Positions 17,054 through 25,296 are shown, counted from the stretch's first letter. The stretch: DNA of 64,000 nucleotides from Gallibacterium trehalosifermentans (GCF_042433055.1 NZ_JBHLWB010000002.1:1-64000), one strand, 5' to 3'. Notes: generated from the sequence alone by a model not told the origin. Numbers and translations are program-made.

Positions 17054-17647
17054 TTACCCCCCCCTATGGGTATTTTCATTAAAATTCAATAACATATCAC
17101 GATAGTATTGATATTGTTTTTGGCGTAGTGTAAGCTCGCTGGTAAGCTCGCTGGTAAGGGCGGTAAGAGTATCCAAAATCCGCACGATTTCTTGTTGTAC
17201 GGATAGAGGGGGGATGGGGATTTGCACCTTTTCCATTTGATTACTCATTAATTTAGGATTTCCCATACCTGCATATACATATTTTTTGGCTTCTGTAGAT
17301 AACCAATAAAATAAAAATTTATAATTTAGCTGTAGATTATCTTTAATAGTGATCAATCCACAAACATTAGTGATTGAAAACTTCTCATTTCTGTAAAATA
17401 CTGTTCCTGCATTAGCACCATCAGTTGTCCAGCTAACATACTCACCTTCAAAGTCAAAAGTATTTATTTTACCAATTTCCCCATTATTAACTGTTTGTGA
17501 ACTATAAACGGGATAATCGCCTCTATTCTCATCAAGATATTGTTTAGAAATCACTCTACCTCGCTGTAAGCTAGCCACTTCCCCTAACGGCTTCCACTCC
17601 ACCGCTTGCCCTTGTAGTAGTTGTTCTAAAAATGTGTTGTTTCTCAT
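17054..17647 (-). CDS. hsdS: HsdS N-terminal half, specificity subunit with one target-recognition domain
   Basis: HsdS recognises the DNA target and scaffolds HsdM and HsdR. The 197-residue product has the N-terminal conserved stretch (VEWKPLGEV), one target-recognition domain, and the central coiled coil with TSELTSEL followed by RQKQYQYYRDMLL. It ends prematurely at THRGG where the run of eight G puts TAA in frame. In NgoAV (Neisseria) a similarly truncated subunit works as a dimer and reads a symmetric site, so this half may be functional. It follows fic by 24 bases and shares the operon with prrC. Confidence 0.88.
   Translation of the reverse strand: MRNNTFLEQLLQGQAVEWKPLGEVASLQRGRVISKQYLDENRGDYPVYSSQTVNNGEIGKINTFDFEGEYVSWTTDGANAGTVFYRNEKFSITNVCGLITIKDNLQLNYKFLFYWLSTEAKKYVYAGMGNPKLMSNQMEKVQIPIPPLSVQQEIVRILDTLTALTSELTSELTLRQKQYQYYRDMLLNFNENTHRGG
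17057..17064 (-). repeat. G8 homopolymer, candidate phase-variation switch in hsdS
   Basis: Eight consecutive G on the coding strand lie exactly at the junction of the two hsdS halves. Eight G give a stop at once; six or nine G restore one frame from 17647 to 16425. A mononucleotide run of this length in a bacterial gene is prone to slipped-strand mispairing. Confidence 0.85.
17130..17153 (-). repeat. Two 12-bp direct repeats (TSEL) in the HsdS spacer
   Basis: GTAAGCTCGCTG occurs twice in tandem (17130-17141 and 17142-17153, plus-strand view) and encodes the two TSEL units of the central helix. In EcoR124I and EcoR124II a change from two to three TAEL units at this place lengthens the non-specific spacer of the target by one base. 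Confidence 0.85.
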
Positions 17648-17671
17648 CTGATTTAGCCTTTTATTATAGCC

Positions 17672-18763
17672 TTAATAATTTAAGAAAAGCTCAAACAAAG
17701 GCTTATTAATATAATAATTATATTTGCCAATTTTCGCTTTTTCTAACAGACCAATTTTAGTGATTTCTTCTAAATAGCGTTTTGCTGTTTGCCAGCTGAC
17801 ATTTAGTTCTTTTTCGATAAATTCAATCTTAGTATAAGGGTGTTTAAATAATTGATTGAGTAGTTCTTGCCTATAGATTTTGGGTAACTCATCACGCAAG
17901 CGATGTTTGAAAGTTTGCATTTGTTTTTTTATCTCTTGAATTAATATCAAGGTTGATTTAGCGGTGTCTGCCACTGCGTCTAACATAAATAAAGTCCATT
18001 CTTCCCATTGCCCTGTTTCTCTTACCTTCTGCAATAGCTCATAGTAAGTTTGTTTGTGTTGTATTAAATAACGGCTAAGGTATAGCACAGGAATATCTAA
18101 TAATTCTTGTTGCACCAGATATAAAATATTCAAAATTCGCCCTGTTCTGCCATTGCCGTCATAAAAGGGGTGAATACTCTCAAATTGATGATGAATAATT
18201 GCCATTTTAATGAGTGGATCTGTGTCAGGCATCTGCTCATCATCATTGATAAAGGTGATTAAATTATTCATCAATCTTTGAATATCATCTTTATGCTGTG
18301 GTGGCGTGTAAACGGTTTTACCTACTGAATTTTTTAGTACTGTGTTTGGCAATACTCTTAATCCTGCCTTGTTTTCTTCTAAGCAATTTTGAACACCAAT
18401 GAGCGTATTAAGGCGAATAATTTTATCTTTTTGGATTTCTAAAAAACCGTAGTGTAAAGCCAAACTGTATTTTTGAACCTCTTTAGCTGCTGGGTTATTA
18501 AAATACTCCTCATTTAAATCTGCTTTAAATAGCTCATCTTGTGTAGTGATAATATTTTCAATTTCCGAACTATGCTTAGCTTCTTGTAAAGATAGCGTAT
18601 TTAATAAGATGGCTTGATTAGGAATAGACAGCAATACACCTTTCAACTCTGCCAATGCTCTATTGGCGGTGGCTAGTTTTTTCAAAATAGCCACCGTTTC
18701 AAATTGCTCTACGGGCAATGGTAATTCTGTAACGTGGCAATCAAAAAAATTTATGTTATTCAT
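17672..18763 (-). CDS. fic: Fic family AMP-transferase with N-terminal inhibitory motif
   Basis: Fic enzymes transfer AMP (or other groups) to hydroxyls of target proteins. The 363-residue protein has the full catalytic motif HPFYDGNGRTGR (198-209), so it should be active. An inhibitory-helix motif, SSEIEN (65-70, [S/T]xxxE[G/N]), places it in class II, where the helix sits N-terminal in the same chain. The C-terminus (about 290-360) looks like a winged helix with an RYLEEI recognition helix. An AGGGA site precedes the ATG. It is inserted between hsdM and hsdS, a common association whose role is unknown. The target cannot be inferred. Confidence 0.93.
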   Translation of the reverse strand: MNNINFFDCHVTELPLPVEQFETVAILKKLATANRALAELKGVLLSIPNQAILLNTLSLQEAKHSSEIENIITTQDELFKADLNEEYFNNPAAKEVQKYSLALHYGFLEIQKDKIIRLNTLIGVQNCLEENKAGLRVLPNTVLKNSVGKTVYTPPQHKDDIQRLMNNLITFINDDEQMPDTDPLIKMAIIHHQFESIHPFYDGNGRTGRILNILYLVQQELLDIPVLYLSRYLIQHKQTYYELLQKVRETGQWEEWTLFMLDAVADTAKSTLILIQEIKKQMQTFKHRLRDELPKIYRQELLNQLFKHPYTKIEFIEKELNVSWQTAKRYLEEITKIGLLEKAKIGKYNYYINKPLFELFLNY

Positions 18764-18784
18764 TTTTTGTCCCTAACTAATCAG

Positions 18785-18982
18785 TTTTCCAAGAAAGTAT
18801 GATTTTCTATCATTACCTACCTTCTCACCGATAGAAAAGTGCGTTTTTCTATCGGTATTTATTCTCTCACTGATAGAAAAGTGCGTTTTTCTATCAGTAT
18901 CCACTTTCTCACCGATAGAAAAGTGCCATTTTCTATCGGTATTTATTCTCTCACCGATAGAAAAGTACCATTTTCTATCGGT
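18785..18982. repeat. 42-bp tandem hairpin array between hsdM and fic
   Basis: Four units start at 18827, 18869, 18911 and 18953, with a decayed fifth at 18785-18826. Each good unit holds a perfect 12-bp inverted repeat with a six-base loop, for example ACCGATAGAAAA and TTTTCTATCGGT. The unit at 18869 has ACTGATAG paired with CTATCAGT, so both arms changed together. Because 42 is a multiple of three, both strands stay open: the minus frame from a TTG at 18991 would give 72 residues with repeated NTDRKxxFSIGExI. I regard it as a repeat or RNA element rather than a proven gene. Its first hairpin overlaps the hsdM stop. Confidence 0.85.
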
Positions 18983-20516
18983 GTTCGCCAATTTCCCTCA
19001 CAATCTCGCCAATTTCTGCTCGCAAGCGGTCGATATTGGCGACTGTTTTGCTAATTTCTTGGTTTAGTACAGCAATATCAATCACTTCTCGAGTATCTTT
19101 GGCTTCTACATAGGTGCTAACCGAAAGATTGTAATCATTCTCCACAAGGGTTTGATAATCCACCATTTTGGCGATATGGGCAATATCTTGTTTGCCTGTA
19201 AAGTGGGCTAAAATTTGGTCAATATGTTCATCGGTGAGGACATTATTATTAGTTTCCTTTTTAAAATAACTACTAGCGTCAATAAACTGAATATCGGTGG
19301 TGTTTTTGTTTTTGGCTAGTATAAGAATGTTCACCGCAATGCTTGTGCCATAAAATAGATTTGGTGCAAGGGCAATCACGGTTTCAATATAGTTATTATC
19401 CACCAGATATTTACGGATTTTCTGCTCCGCTCCGCCACGGTAAAAAATACCTGGAAAGGTAACAATCGCCGCTTTGCCTTTGGCAGATAAGTAGCTTAAT
19501 GCGTGCAAAATAAAAGCAAAATCAGCTTTAGATTTTGGGGCAAGCACGCTGGCTGGAGCAAAGCGTTCATCGTTGATTAAGGTTGGGTCATCACTGCCAA
19601 TCCATTTCACCGAATATGGCGGATTAGAAACAATCGCATCAAAGGGCTTTTCATCATTATGTAGTGGATTGAGCAGAGTATCGCCAAGCTGAATATTGAA
19701 TTTGTTATAATTAATATTGTGCAAAAACATATTCATACGAGCGAGGTTGTAAGTGGTGTGGTTGATTTCTTGCCCGAAAAAGCCTTCTTCAATCTGGCGT
19801 TCATCAAATTGCTTTTTGGCTTGCAACAAAAGCGAGCCAGAGCCACAAGCAGGGTCATAAATTTTATTTACGCTTGCTTGTCCATGCAGAGCCAGTTTGG
19901 CAATCAATTTAGAGACATTTTGTGGGGTAAAAAACTCGCCTCCCGATTTGCCTGCATTGGCGGCATAATTGGAGATTAGAAACTCATAAGCATCGCCAAA
20001 TAAATCGATTTGATTGTTTTCAAAATGCCCAAAATCAAGCTCTGCCACGCCTTTTAGCACGGCAGCTAGGCGCTTGTTTTTATCTTCAACAGTATTGCCC
20101 AAGCGGTTGCTCGTGGTGTCAAAATCGGCAAACAAGCCTTTGATATCATTTTCTGATGGATAGCCCACCGCCGAGCTTTCAATGGCATCAAAAATTGCTT
20201 TTAAATCGGTATTCAGCTGATCATTTTGATGGGCATTTTTTGCTACATTTTCAAAAAGCTGGGAGGGGTAGATAAAATAGCCTTTGACAGTAATCGCATC
20301 TTCTTTGATTTCAGGGGTGATAATCTCATCTGATAAATGGGCATAATGGGTGTTGTCATCATTAAAAAAATTGGCAAAATTCTCGCTGATAAAGCGATAA
20401 AACAATGTCCCCAAAACATATTGTTTAAAATCCCAGCCATCGACTGATCCTCGTACATCATTGGCAATCTGCCAAATACGGCGTTGTAGTTCTGCACGTT
20501 GTTGTGTACCTGTCAT
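18975..20516 (-). CDS. hsdM: Type I DNA methyltransferase M subunit
   Basis: HsdM methylates adenine within the bipartite target as part of M2S and R2M2S complexes. The 513-residue protein begins MTGTQQRAELQRRIW. I chose this ATG because AGGAG lies eight bases upstream; an in-frame start at 20579 lacks support. It has the N-terminal helical domain, the SAM-binding motif DPACGSGSLL (221-230) and the catalytic NPPY (298-301). The last codons, ending EIGEHR, run into the first hairpin of the tandem array. It is the first gene of the island. No phase-variable tetranucleotide repeat is present, unlike some Haemophilus hsdM genes. Confidence 0.95.
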   Translation of the reverse strand: MTGTQQRAELQRRIWQIANDVRGSVDGWDFKQYVLGTLFYRFISENFANFFNDDNTHYAHLSDEIITPEIKEDAITVKGYFIYPSQLFENVAKNAHQNDQLNTDLKAIFDAIESSAVGYPSENDIKGLFADFDTTSNRLGNTVEDKNKRLAAVLKGVAELDFGHFENNQIDLFGDAYEFLISNYAANAGKSGGEFFTPQNVSKLIAKLALHGQASVNKIYDPACGSGSLLLQAKKQFDERQIEEGFFGQEINHTTYNLARMNMFLHNINYNKFNIQLGDTLLNPLHNDEKPFDAIVSNPPYSVKWIGSDDPTLINDERFAPASVLAPKSKADFAFILHALSYLSAKGKAAIVTFPGIFYRGGAEQKIRKYLVDNNYIETVIALAPNLFYGTSIAVNILILAKNKNTTDIQFIDASSYFKKETNNNVLTDEHIDQILAHFTGKQDIAHIAKMVDYQTLVENDYNLSVSTYVEAKDTREVIDIAVLNQEISKTVANIDRLRAEIGEIVREIGEHR

Positions 20517-20644
20517 TAATTTACTCCTATCCTTTAATATTTTTGTACTTATATTATTGATTAATCTATATCTTATCAATTAATAATCTTAGATTATAAA
20601 GAAAGGAGTTAATAAGATAATCCTATTATGCTTTGAGCTGATAA

Positions 20645-21310
20645 CTATAAACTTCTCAAAATCATCTGAATCGTTCCTGATAGATTTTCTGCTTGCATAA
20701 TGGTTGAAATCACTGCCACCCCATCTGCACCTGCTTGACATAATGGTTTCGCATGTTCCGCTTTAATTCCTCCAATCGCCACCAATGGTTTAGTAACCCC
20801 ATTCTCACGTAGCCTTTGGATAAACTCAATCCCGACCGCTTGTTCGGCATCGGATTTAGATTGCGTAGGGAAAATCGGTCCACAACCATAATAATTCACA
20901 TCACTGGTTGTATTATGTTGTAAGGCTTGTGCTAACGTATTAACCGATAAACCAATCAACATAGGGTGGGATAAATATTGAACGACTTGCTCAACAGGAC
21001 AATCTTTTTGTCCTACATGAATACCATCTGCGTGTAATTTTTCTGCTAACCATACTTCATTATTTACAATAAAAGGGACATTATATTGTCGGCATAATAC
21101 CTGACATTCACGCGCGAGTTGTTCGATTTGTTGTGGATCTTGTAAAGAAAAAGTCCCTTTTTCTCGGAATTGATAACAGGTTACTCCTTGTTGGAAAGCG
21201 GCTTCTAACCGAGTTAATAATGCAACTTGCGGACTTTGTTTATATTCAGGTAAATGCCGACAATCTTGGGTGCCAGCCACTAAATAACAACGCAAAATTT
21301 CGCTATTCAT
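20645..21310 (-). CDS. thiE: Thiamine phosphate synthase
   Basis: ThiE joins HMP-pyrophosphate and thiazole phosphate to make thiamine phosphate. The 221-residue TIM-barrel protein shows the usual HVGQKD, the GCGPIFPTQSKSDA phosphate/thiazole segment and a C-terminal VAIGGI and GVAVIS. It overlaps thiD by eight bases and is the last gene of the riboswitch-controlled thiM-thiD-thiE operon. The operon salvages both halves of thiamine; no de novo genes (thiC, thiG) are in the window. Confidence 0.95.
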   Translation of the reverse strand: MNSEILRCYLVAGTQDCRHLPEYKQSPQVALLTRLEAAFQQGVTCYQFREKGTFSLQDPQQIEQLARECQVLCRQYNVPFIVNNEVWLAEKLHADGIHVGQKDCPVEQVVQYLSHPMLIGLSVNTLAQALQHNTTSDVNYYGCGPIFPTQSKSDAEQAVGIEFIQRLRENGVTKPLVAIGGIKAEHAKPLCQAGADGVAVISTIMQAENLSGTIQMILRSL

Positions 21311-22124
21311 CAGTTGCTCCTAATTGAGCATAAGCCCAATGATTAGTTGGTCCATGCCCATGACCAATATTTAAAGGGTGAGAGATCGCTGCTGTTACAA
21401 AATCTTTAGTAATTTGACATGATTCTAATAAGGATTTCCCTTTAGCTAATTCCGCCGCTAAACACGCAGAAAAGGTACAGCCCGTACCGTGTGTTTGTTG
21501 AGTTGCAAAACGAGGTCGTTCTAATACGAGATTACCCTCAGGACTAAAAATCCAATCTCGACAAACGGTACTTTGTGAGTTATCCCGATGCCCACCTTTA
21601 ATCACGACTGTTTTTGCTCCCATTCCCTGTAAGATTTTGGCAGCCTGTTCAACCGCAGATTCATTAAGTATTTTTACCCCAGTTAATGCCTCTGCTTCGG
21701 GTAAATTAGGGGTGATCACATCTGCTAAAGGTAATAATGATTGACGCATTGCTTGTACTGCACTCTGCTCTAATAAACTCGCTCCACCTTTGGCAATCAT
21801 CACAGGATCAACTACTAAATTTCTCACTGCATATTTTCGAAGATAGGCTGCCACACATTCAATAATTTCGGCAGTCCCTAACATACCTATCTTGACCGCA
21901 TTTGGTGAAAAATCTTGATAGATCGCATCTAATTGTGAACAAATTGTAGAAGTTGGGATTAAATGAATATCAGTTACCCCTAACGTATTTTGTGCCGTAA
22001 CCGCAGTAAGCACGCTCATACCGAAAACATAGCGCATCTGGAACGTTTTTAAATCGGCCTGAATACCCGCTCCACCACCACTATCTGAACCAGCAATCGT
22101 TAATACTTGTACTATTTGGCTCAT
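21303..22124 (-). CDS. thiD: Hydroxymethylpyrimidine/phosphomethylpyrimidine kinase
   Basis: ThiD phosphorylates HMP and HMP-phosphate in thiamine synthesis and salvage. The 273-residue ribokinase-fold protein has the N-terminal LTIAGSDSGGGAGIQADLKTF and the C-terminal GTGCTFSACLAAELAKG anion-hole motif. The ATG at 22124 is preferred because GGGGGAT lies just upstream; a TTG four codons earlier overlaps thiM. It begins right after the thiM stop and overlaps thiE, so translation is probably coupled. Confidence 0.95.
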   Translation of the reverse strand: MSQIVQVLTIAGSDSGGGAGIQADLKTFQMRYVFGMSVLTAVTAQNTLGVTDIHLIPTSTICSQLDAIYQDFSPNAVKIGMLGTAEIIECVAAYLRKYAVRNLVVDPVMIAKGGASLLEQSAVQAMRQSLLPLADVITPNLPEAEALTGVKILNESAVEQAAKILQGMGAKTVVIKGGHRDNSQSTVCRDWIFSPEGNLVLERPRFATQQTHGTGCTFSACLAAELAKGKSLLESCQITKDFVTAAISHPLNIGHGHGPTNHWAYAQLGATDE

Positions 22125-22125
22125 C

Positions 22126-22929
22126 TTATCCCCCAATCACTTCAACTCGTGCACATTCAGTAACCTTTTGATCATCTAGTTGAGCTAAGCTATCGAGTAA
22201 TCCAAGATAAAACTGCCCATATTGAGTAGGTTGTAAGCTCTTTGCTGCAATCTCCCCTGCAACCGCATAGGCAGTACAGGCTTGAGTTACCGCTTGAAAT
22301 GAATTTTGTTGATTAATTGCCAAAAATGCACCTATCACCGCTCCCAGTAAACAACCTGATCCCGTAATTTTAGGAAACATTGCTGTACCATTTGTAATTT
22401 TGGCAACTTGTTGACCATCACTAATATAATCGGTTGTACCACTGACAGCAGCGATACACTGATAACGCTGCGCTACAGTTTGTGCTATCAATACCACATC
22501 ACCTGCTCCACTTCCTGCATCAACGCCTTTTGCTTGCCAATCTATGCCCGCTAATTGTGCCATTTCACCCGCATTACCTCGAATCGCACTAAATTTGACT
22601 TGTTGCAAGAGTTCCGCCACCACTTGCTGACGATAGGTAGTCGCTCCCACGCCTACTGGATCTAACACCACTGGAATACCTTGTTGATTCGCTGCTTTAC
22701 CTGCAACAAGCATAGACGCTACTTTCACTGAATCTAATGTACCAATGTTTAATACTAATGCAGAGCTCAATTTTGCTAACGCTTCCATCTCTTCTACAGC
22801 ATCAGCCATAATCGGAGAAGCCCCTAAAGCTAATAGCCCATTAGCAACATAATTCGCCACAACAATATTGGTAATATTATGAATTAATGGATTGGTTTGC
22901 CGAATTTTTTCAATGTAATGAAGTTGCAT
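22126..22929 (-). CDS. thiM: Hydroxyethylthiazole kinase
   Basis: ThiM phosphorylates the thiazole alcohol THZ for thiamine salvage. The 267-residue protein has the N-terminal PLIHNITNIVVANYVANGLLA and the VLDPVGVGATTYR segment and ends the active site with KITGSGCLLGAVIGAFLA. An AAGGAAA ribosome site precedes the ATG. It is the first structural gene after a TPP riboswitch lying about 215 bases upstream. Confidence 0.96.
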   Translation of the reverse strand: MQLHYIEKIRQTNPLIHNITNIVVANYVANGLLALGASPIMADAVEEMEALAKLSSALVLNIGTLDSVKVASMLVAGKAANQQGIPVVLDPVGVGATTYRQQVVAELLQQVKFSAIRGNAGEMAQLAGIDWQAKGVDAGSGAGDVVLIAQTVAQRYQCIAAVSGTTDYISDGQQVAKITNGTAMFPKITGSGCLLGAVIGAFLAINQQNSFQAVTQACTAYAVAGEIAAKSLQPTQYGQFYLGLLDSLAQLDDQKVTECARVEVIGG

Positions 22930-23145
22930 AAAATTTCCTTACTCGATTTGTTGTGCCATATCATTTAATGCAAAAAGCAATAAATTGTCATTTCCCAGAA
23001 AAAAGAGGGGAGGGGTAGGAGATACATGTGCATAGCGCTCATTGCTAGATCCATTAATAACAACGATCTAGATAACGCACACTAAAAAGTAAATTAAAGG
23101 GAAAAATAGAAATAAATGAAGAATATTGAACTGATTGCATAATTA
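22930..23145 (-). other. Leader between the TPP aptamer and thiM, with possible 28-codon ORF
   Basis: This stretch of about 215 bases separates the aptamer from thiM. On the minus strand an ATG at 23140 opens 28 codons, stopping at 23054, with AGGAAA six bases upstream inside the 3' end of the aptamer. Its stop falls in the loop of a hairpin (GATCTAG/CTAGATC, 23045-23071). No clear terminator with a T run is visible before thiM. It could be a leader peptide or the decayed start of a lost thiamine gene. I see nothing else. Confidence 0.35.
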
Positions 23146-23222
23146 GTTTCCTACGTCAGTGTTAACTGTATCAGGTTCACGGGTATTATCTCAGCTGCTA
23201 GGCAGCACCCCGACTAACGCTA
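23146..23222 (-). ncRNA. TPP riboswitch (THI box)
   Basis: The minus strand shows the conserved core in order: GGGGTGCTGCCTAGCAGCTG, the CTGAGA box, ACCCG, TGAACCTGAT and the closing GTTAACACTGACGTAGGAA. It precedes thiM-thiD-thiE and should lower their expression when thiamine pyrophosphate is abundant. The AGGA of the 3' strand may act as a ribosome site that ligand binding hides. Confidence 0.95.
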
Positions 23223-23350
23223 TTTACTCTACAAGGAAAAAATCTAAAAAACAACCTAAAATTGGTATAACTTTCCGTTCTATTTCATACCATTAAATTG
23301 ATTCACTGTTACTCACTATATTTTTGTTAAATACAAAAATAGGTTATAAG

Positions 23351-23381
23351 AAAAATAAGACCACCATTGTGAGGTGGTCTT
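23351..23381 (-). terminator. Terminator of the TRAP/idn operon
   Basis: AAGACCACC and GGTGGTCTT (9 bp) pair around seven bases, followed on the minus strand by ATTTTT. It lies seven bases past the dctM-type stop codon. Confidence 0.88.
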
Positions 23382-23387
23382 TATCTT

Positions 23388-24707
23388 TTAAAGAAGTAAA
23401 GTGGTTAACTCTGGATAAACTAACAGTACAACCAGAACTAAAATTTGTAATGAAATAAAAGGCCACACAGATCGGAAGATGTCAGTTAACTCAACGCCTT
23501 CAGGCGCAACACTCTTCAAATAAAATGCTGCTGGACCAAAAGGCGGGCTAAGGAATGAAACTTGCATATTCACACAAAACAACACCCCAAACCAAATCGG
23601 ATCATAGCCAAGTGCAGTAATAATTGGTACAAAAATTGGCATAGTAAGCATTGCAACACCAATCCAATCTAAGAACATTCCTAAGATCAAAAGGATAATC
23701 ATCATGATAATGATAGTATAAATTGGAGGTGCATTTAGACTTGCAAACAAGTTAGCAATAAATCTATCTCCCCCCATCAAGTTATAAATACCAATAATCA
23801 TTGTTGCACCAATACCTACCCAAATAATCATACCTACAGTATTAATAGTATGTTTTAGCGATTCTTGGATAATTTTGAAATTTAACTCTTTACGATAGAA
23901 TGCAGCTAAAATAACACCAACTACACCAATACAAGCAGATTCTGTAATAGAAGCAATCCCACCATAAATACTACCCAAAATCCAAGTAGCAATAGCTACT
24001 GGAATGGCAATATCATGAATAATCTTTTTAATATCTTCTTTTGTAAGCTGTTGGCATTCACTTTCTGCCATTGCAGGTCCATAATTTGGTTTCAAATAAC
24101 AAAGTGTAAGAATATAGCCAATATAAAGTAAAGATAACAATATAGATATTGGCACTGCAGCTAGAAATAAGCCTCCAATCGAAACATTAGCAGTCATTCC
24201 ATAAATAATTAATACAATACTTGGCGGTACCATTGTGCCTAATGCACCACCAGCAACGACCGTACCAATAGCTAAATTCTTGTTATAACCTAAACGTAAC
24301 ATTTGAGGTAATGCTAACATTCCCAGTAATACAGTTTCACCGCCAATAATACCTGACATTGTAGCTAACAACACCGCAACAAACATTGATTGAACAGCAA
24401 CCCCTCCCTTTAAACGCCCTCCAATAATACGCATTGCGTTATATAAATCTCGCGCAATACCGGTTCTATCTAATAATGTCGCCATTAATACAAACATTGG
24501 CACAGCAACAAAAGTATAAGAAGAAGTAAAATCGGTTACCCTTGCCGCAACCATCTGCATAATAGAGGTTGTATCAAACCAAAGATAAGAAATCACTAGT
24601 GCAATAAGTCCTGTTAAAAAACCCAATGGCATACCTACAAAAAGTAACGACAACATCATCAAAAAAATGATGAGAGTACCTATACCAATACCAAGAGAGC
24701 TCATCAT
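23388..24707 (-). CDS. TRAP transporter large permease (DctM type)
   Basis: A 439-residue inner-membrane protein of the DctM family, the ion-coupled translocation subunit of a tripartite TRAP transporter. It has about twelve hydrophobic segments and the family stretches VPMFVLMATLLDRTGIA and GGALGTMVPPSIVLIIYG. It overlaps the small permease gene by four bases (ATGA). With the binding protein and two dehydrogenases upstream in the same operon, its substrate is probably a sugar acid such as idonate or gluconate (inference). Confidence 0.92.
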   Translation of the reverse strand: MMSSLGIGIGTLIIFLMMLSLLFVGMPLGFLTGLIALVISYLWFDTTSIMQMVAARVTDFTSSYTFVAVPMFVLMATLLDRTGIARDLYNAMRIIGGRLKGGVAVQSMFVAVLLATMSGIIGGETVLLGMLALPQMLRLGYNKNLAIGTVVAGGALGTMVPPSIVLIIYGMTANVSIGGLFLAAVPISILLSLLYIGYILTLCYLKPNYGPAMAESECQQLTKEDIKKIIHDIAIPVAIATWILGSIYGGIASITESACIGVVGVILAAFYRKELNFKIIQESLKHTINTVGMIIWVGIGATMIIGIYNLMGGDRFIANLFASLNAPPIYTIIIMMIILLILGMFLDWIGVAMLTMPIFVPIITALGYDPIWFGVLFCVNMQVSFLSPPFGPAAFYLKSVAPEGVELTDIFRSVWPFISLQILVLVVLLVYPELTTLLL

Positions 24708-25243
24708 GATTTCACCTCCTGATTCTTTGATCTAATATGGCGAAAAATATGCAATACAGAAAGAAAAAGAACCATCAAACAAGAAATAAAGAAAAATGTT
24801 TTCTCAATCGCTGGAAATGGCATATCCAATACTGTACCAGATGTCTGCATTTTGAATGTTCCCATTGGGGTAAATAACGCTTCTATTGCAGAAAGATATG
24901 CCCCATAACTTAATAAAATAAAAAAGATAAAAACTAAAAACTCTACTAATAACGCTAATATCCATCTTACTTTTGGAGAAAATTGTTCACGAATAAAAAT
25001 CATAGCAATGTGCTTATTATTTGCATAACAAGCTACACCTCCATACAGCAATGATAAGCTAACAAGAAAAGTAGTTACTTCATGTACCCATATTGTTGGG
25101 CTAGAAAAAAGATAACGAGCTACGACTTCGTAAAAACCAATCGCAACAATAAATAAGAAAAGATAAGAAACGTAATAACCTATCTTTATAAATAGCTGAT
25201 CTAAGGTATCACATAGACGGAATAATGAGTGAGATAAAGACAT
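24704..25243 (-). CDS. TRAP transporter small permease (DctQ type)
   Basis: A 179-residue protein with four hydrophobic segments, the DctQ family hallmark, including the loop VARYLFSSPTIWVHE that is typical of small TRAP permeases. It pairs with the large subunit encoded immediately downstream. The stop and start overlap supports equal synthesis of the two membrane parts. Confidence 0.9.
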   Translation of the reverse strand: MSLSHSLFRLCDTLDQLFIKIGYYVSYLFLFIVAIGFYEVVARYLFSSPTIWVHEVTTFLVSLSLLYGGVACYANNKHIAMIFIREQFSPKVRWILALLVEFLVFIFFILLSYGAYLSAIEALFTPMGTFKMQTSGTVLDMPFPAIEKTFFFISCLMVLFLSVLHIFRHIRSKNQEVKS

Positions 25244-25296
25244 TTCCAGCTCCTTAATGAATAAGGCTTATAATTAGCCTTATTCATTGTTATGGT

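Noticed and set aside
18827..18982. CRISPR array
   Set aside because: Repeats are directly abutting 42-bp units without unique spacers, and no cas genes are near.
18773..18991. A 72-residue repeat protein on the minus strand (and a similar frame on the plus strand)
   Set aside because: It begins at TTG, and both strands are open because the units are palindromic and 42 bp long. The stem compensation argues for a nucleic-acid element, so I list it as a repeat.
18975..20579. hsdM start at 20579 and phase variation of hsdM
   Set aside because: The ATG at 20516 has AGGAG upstream and the family start MTGTQQRAEL. No tetra- or pentanucleotide repeat is present in hsdM.
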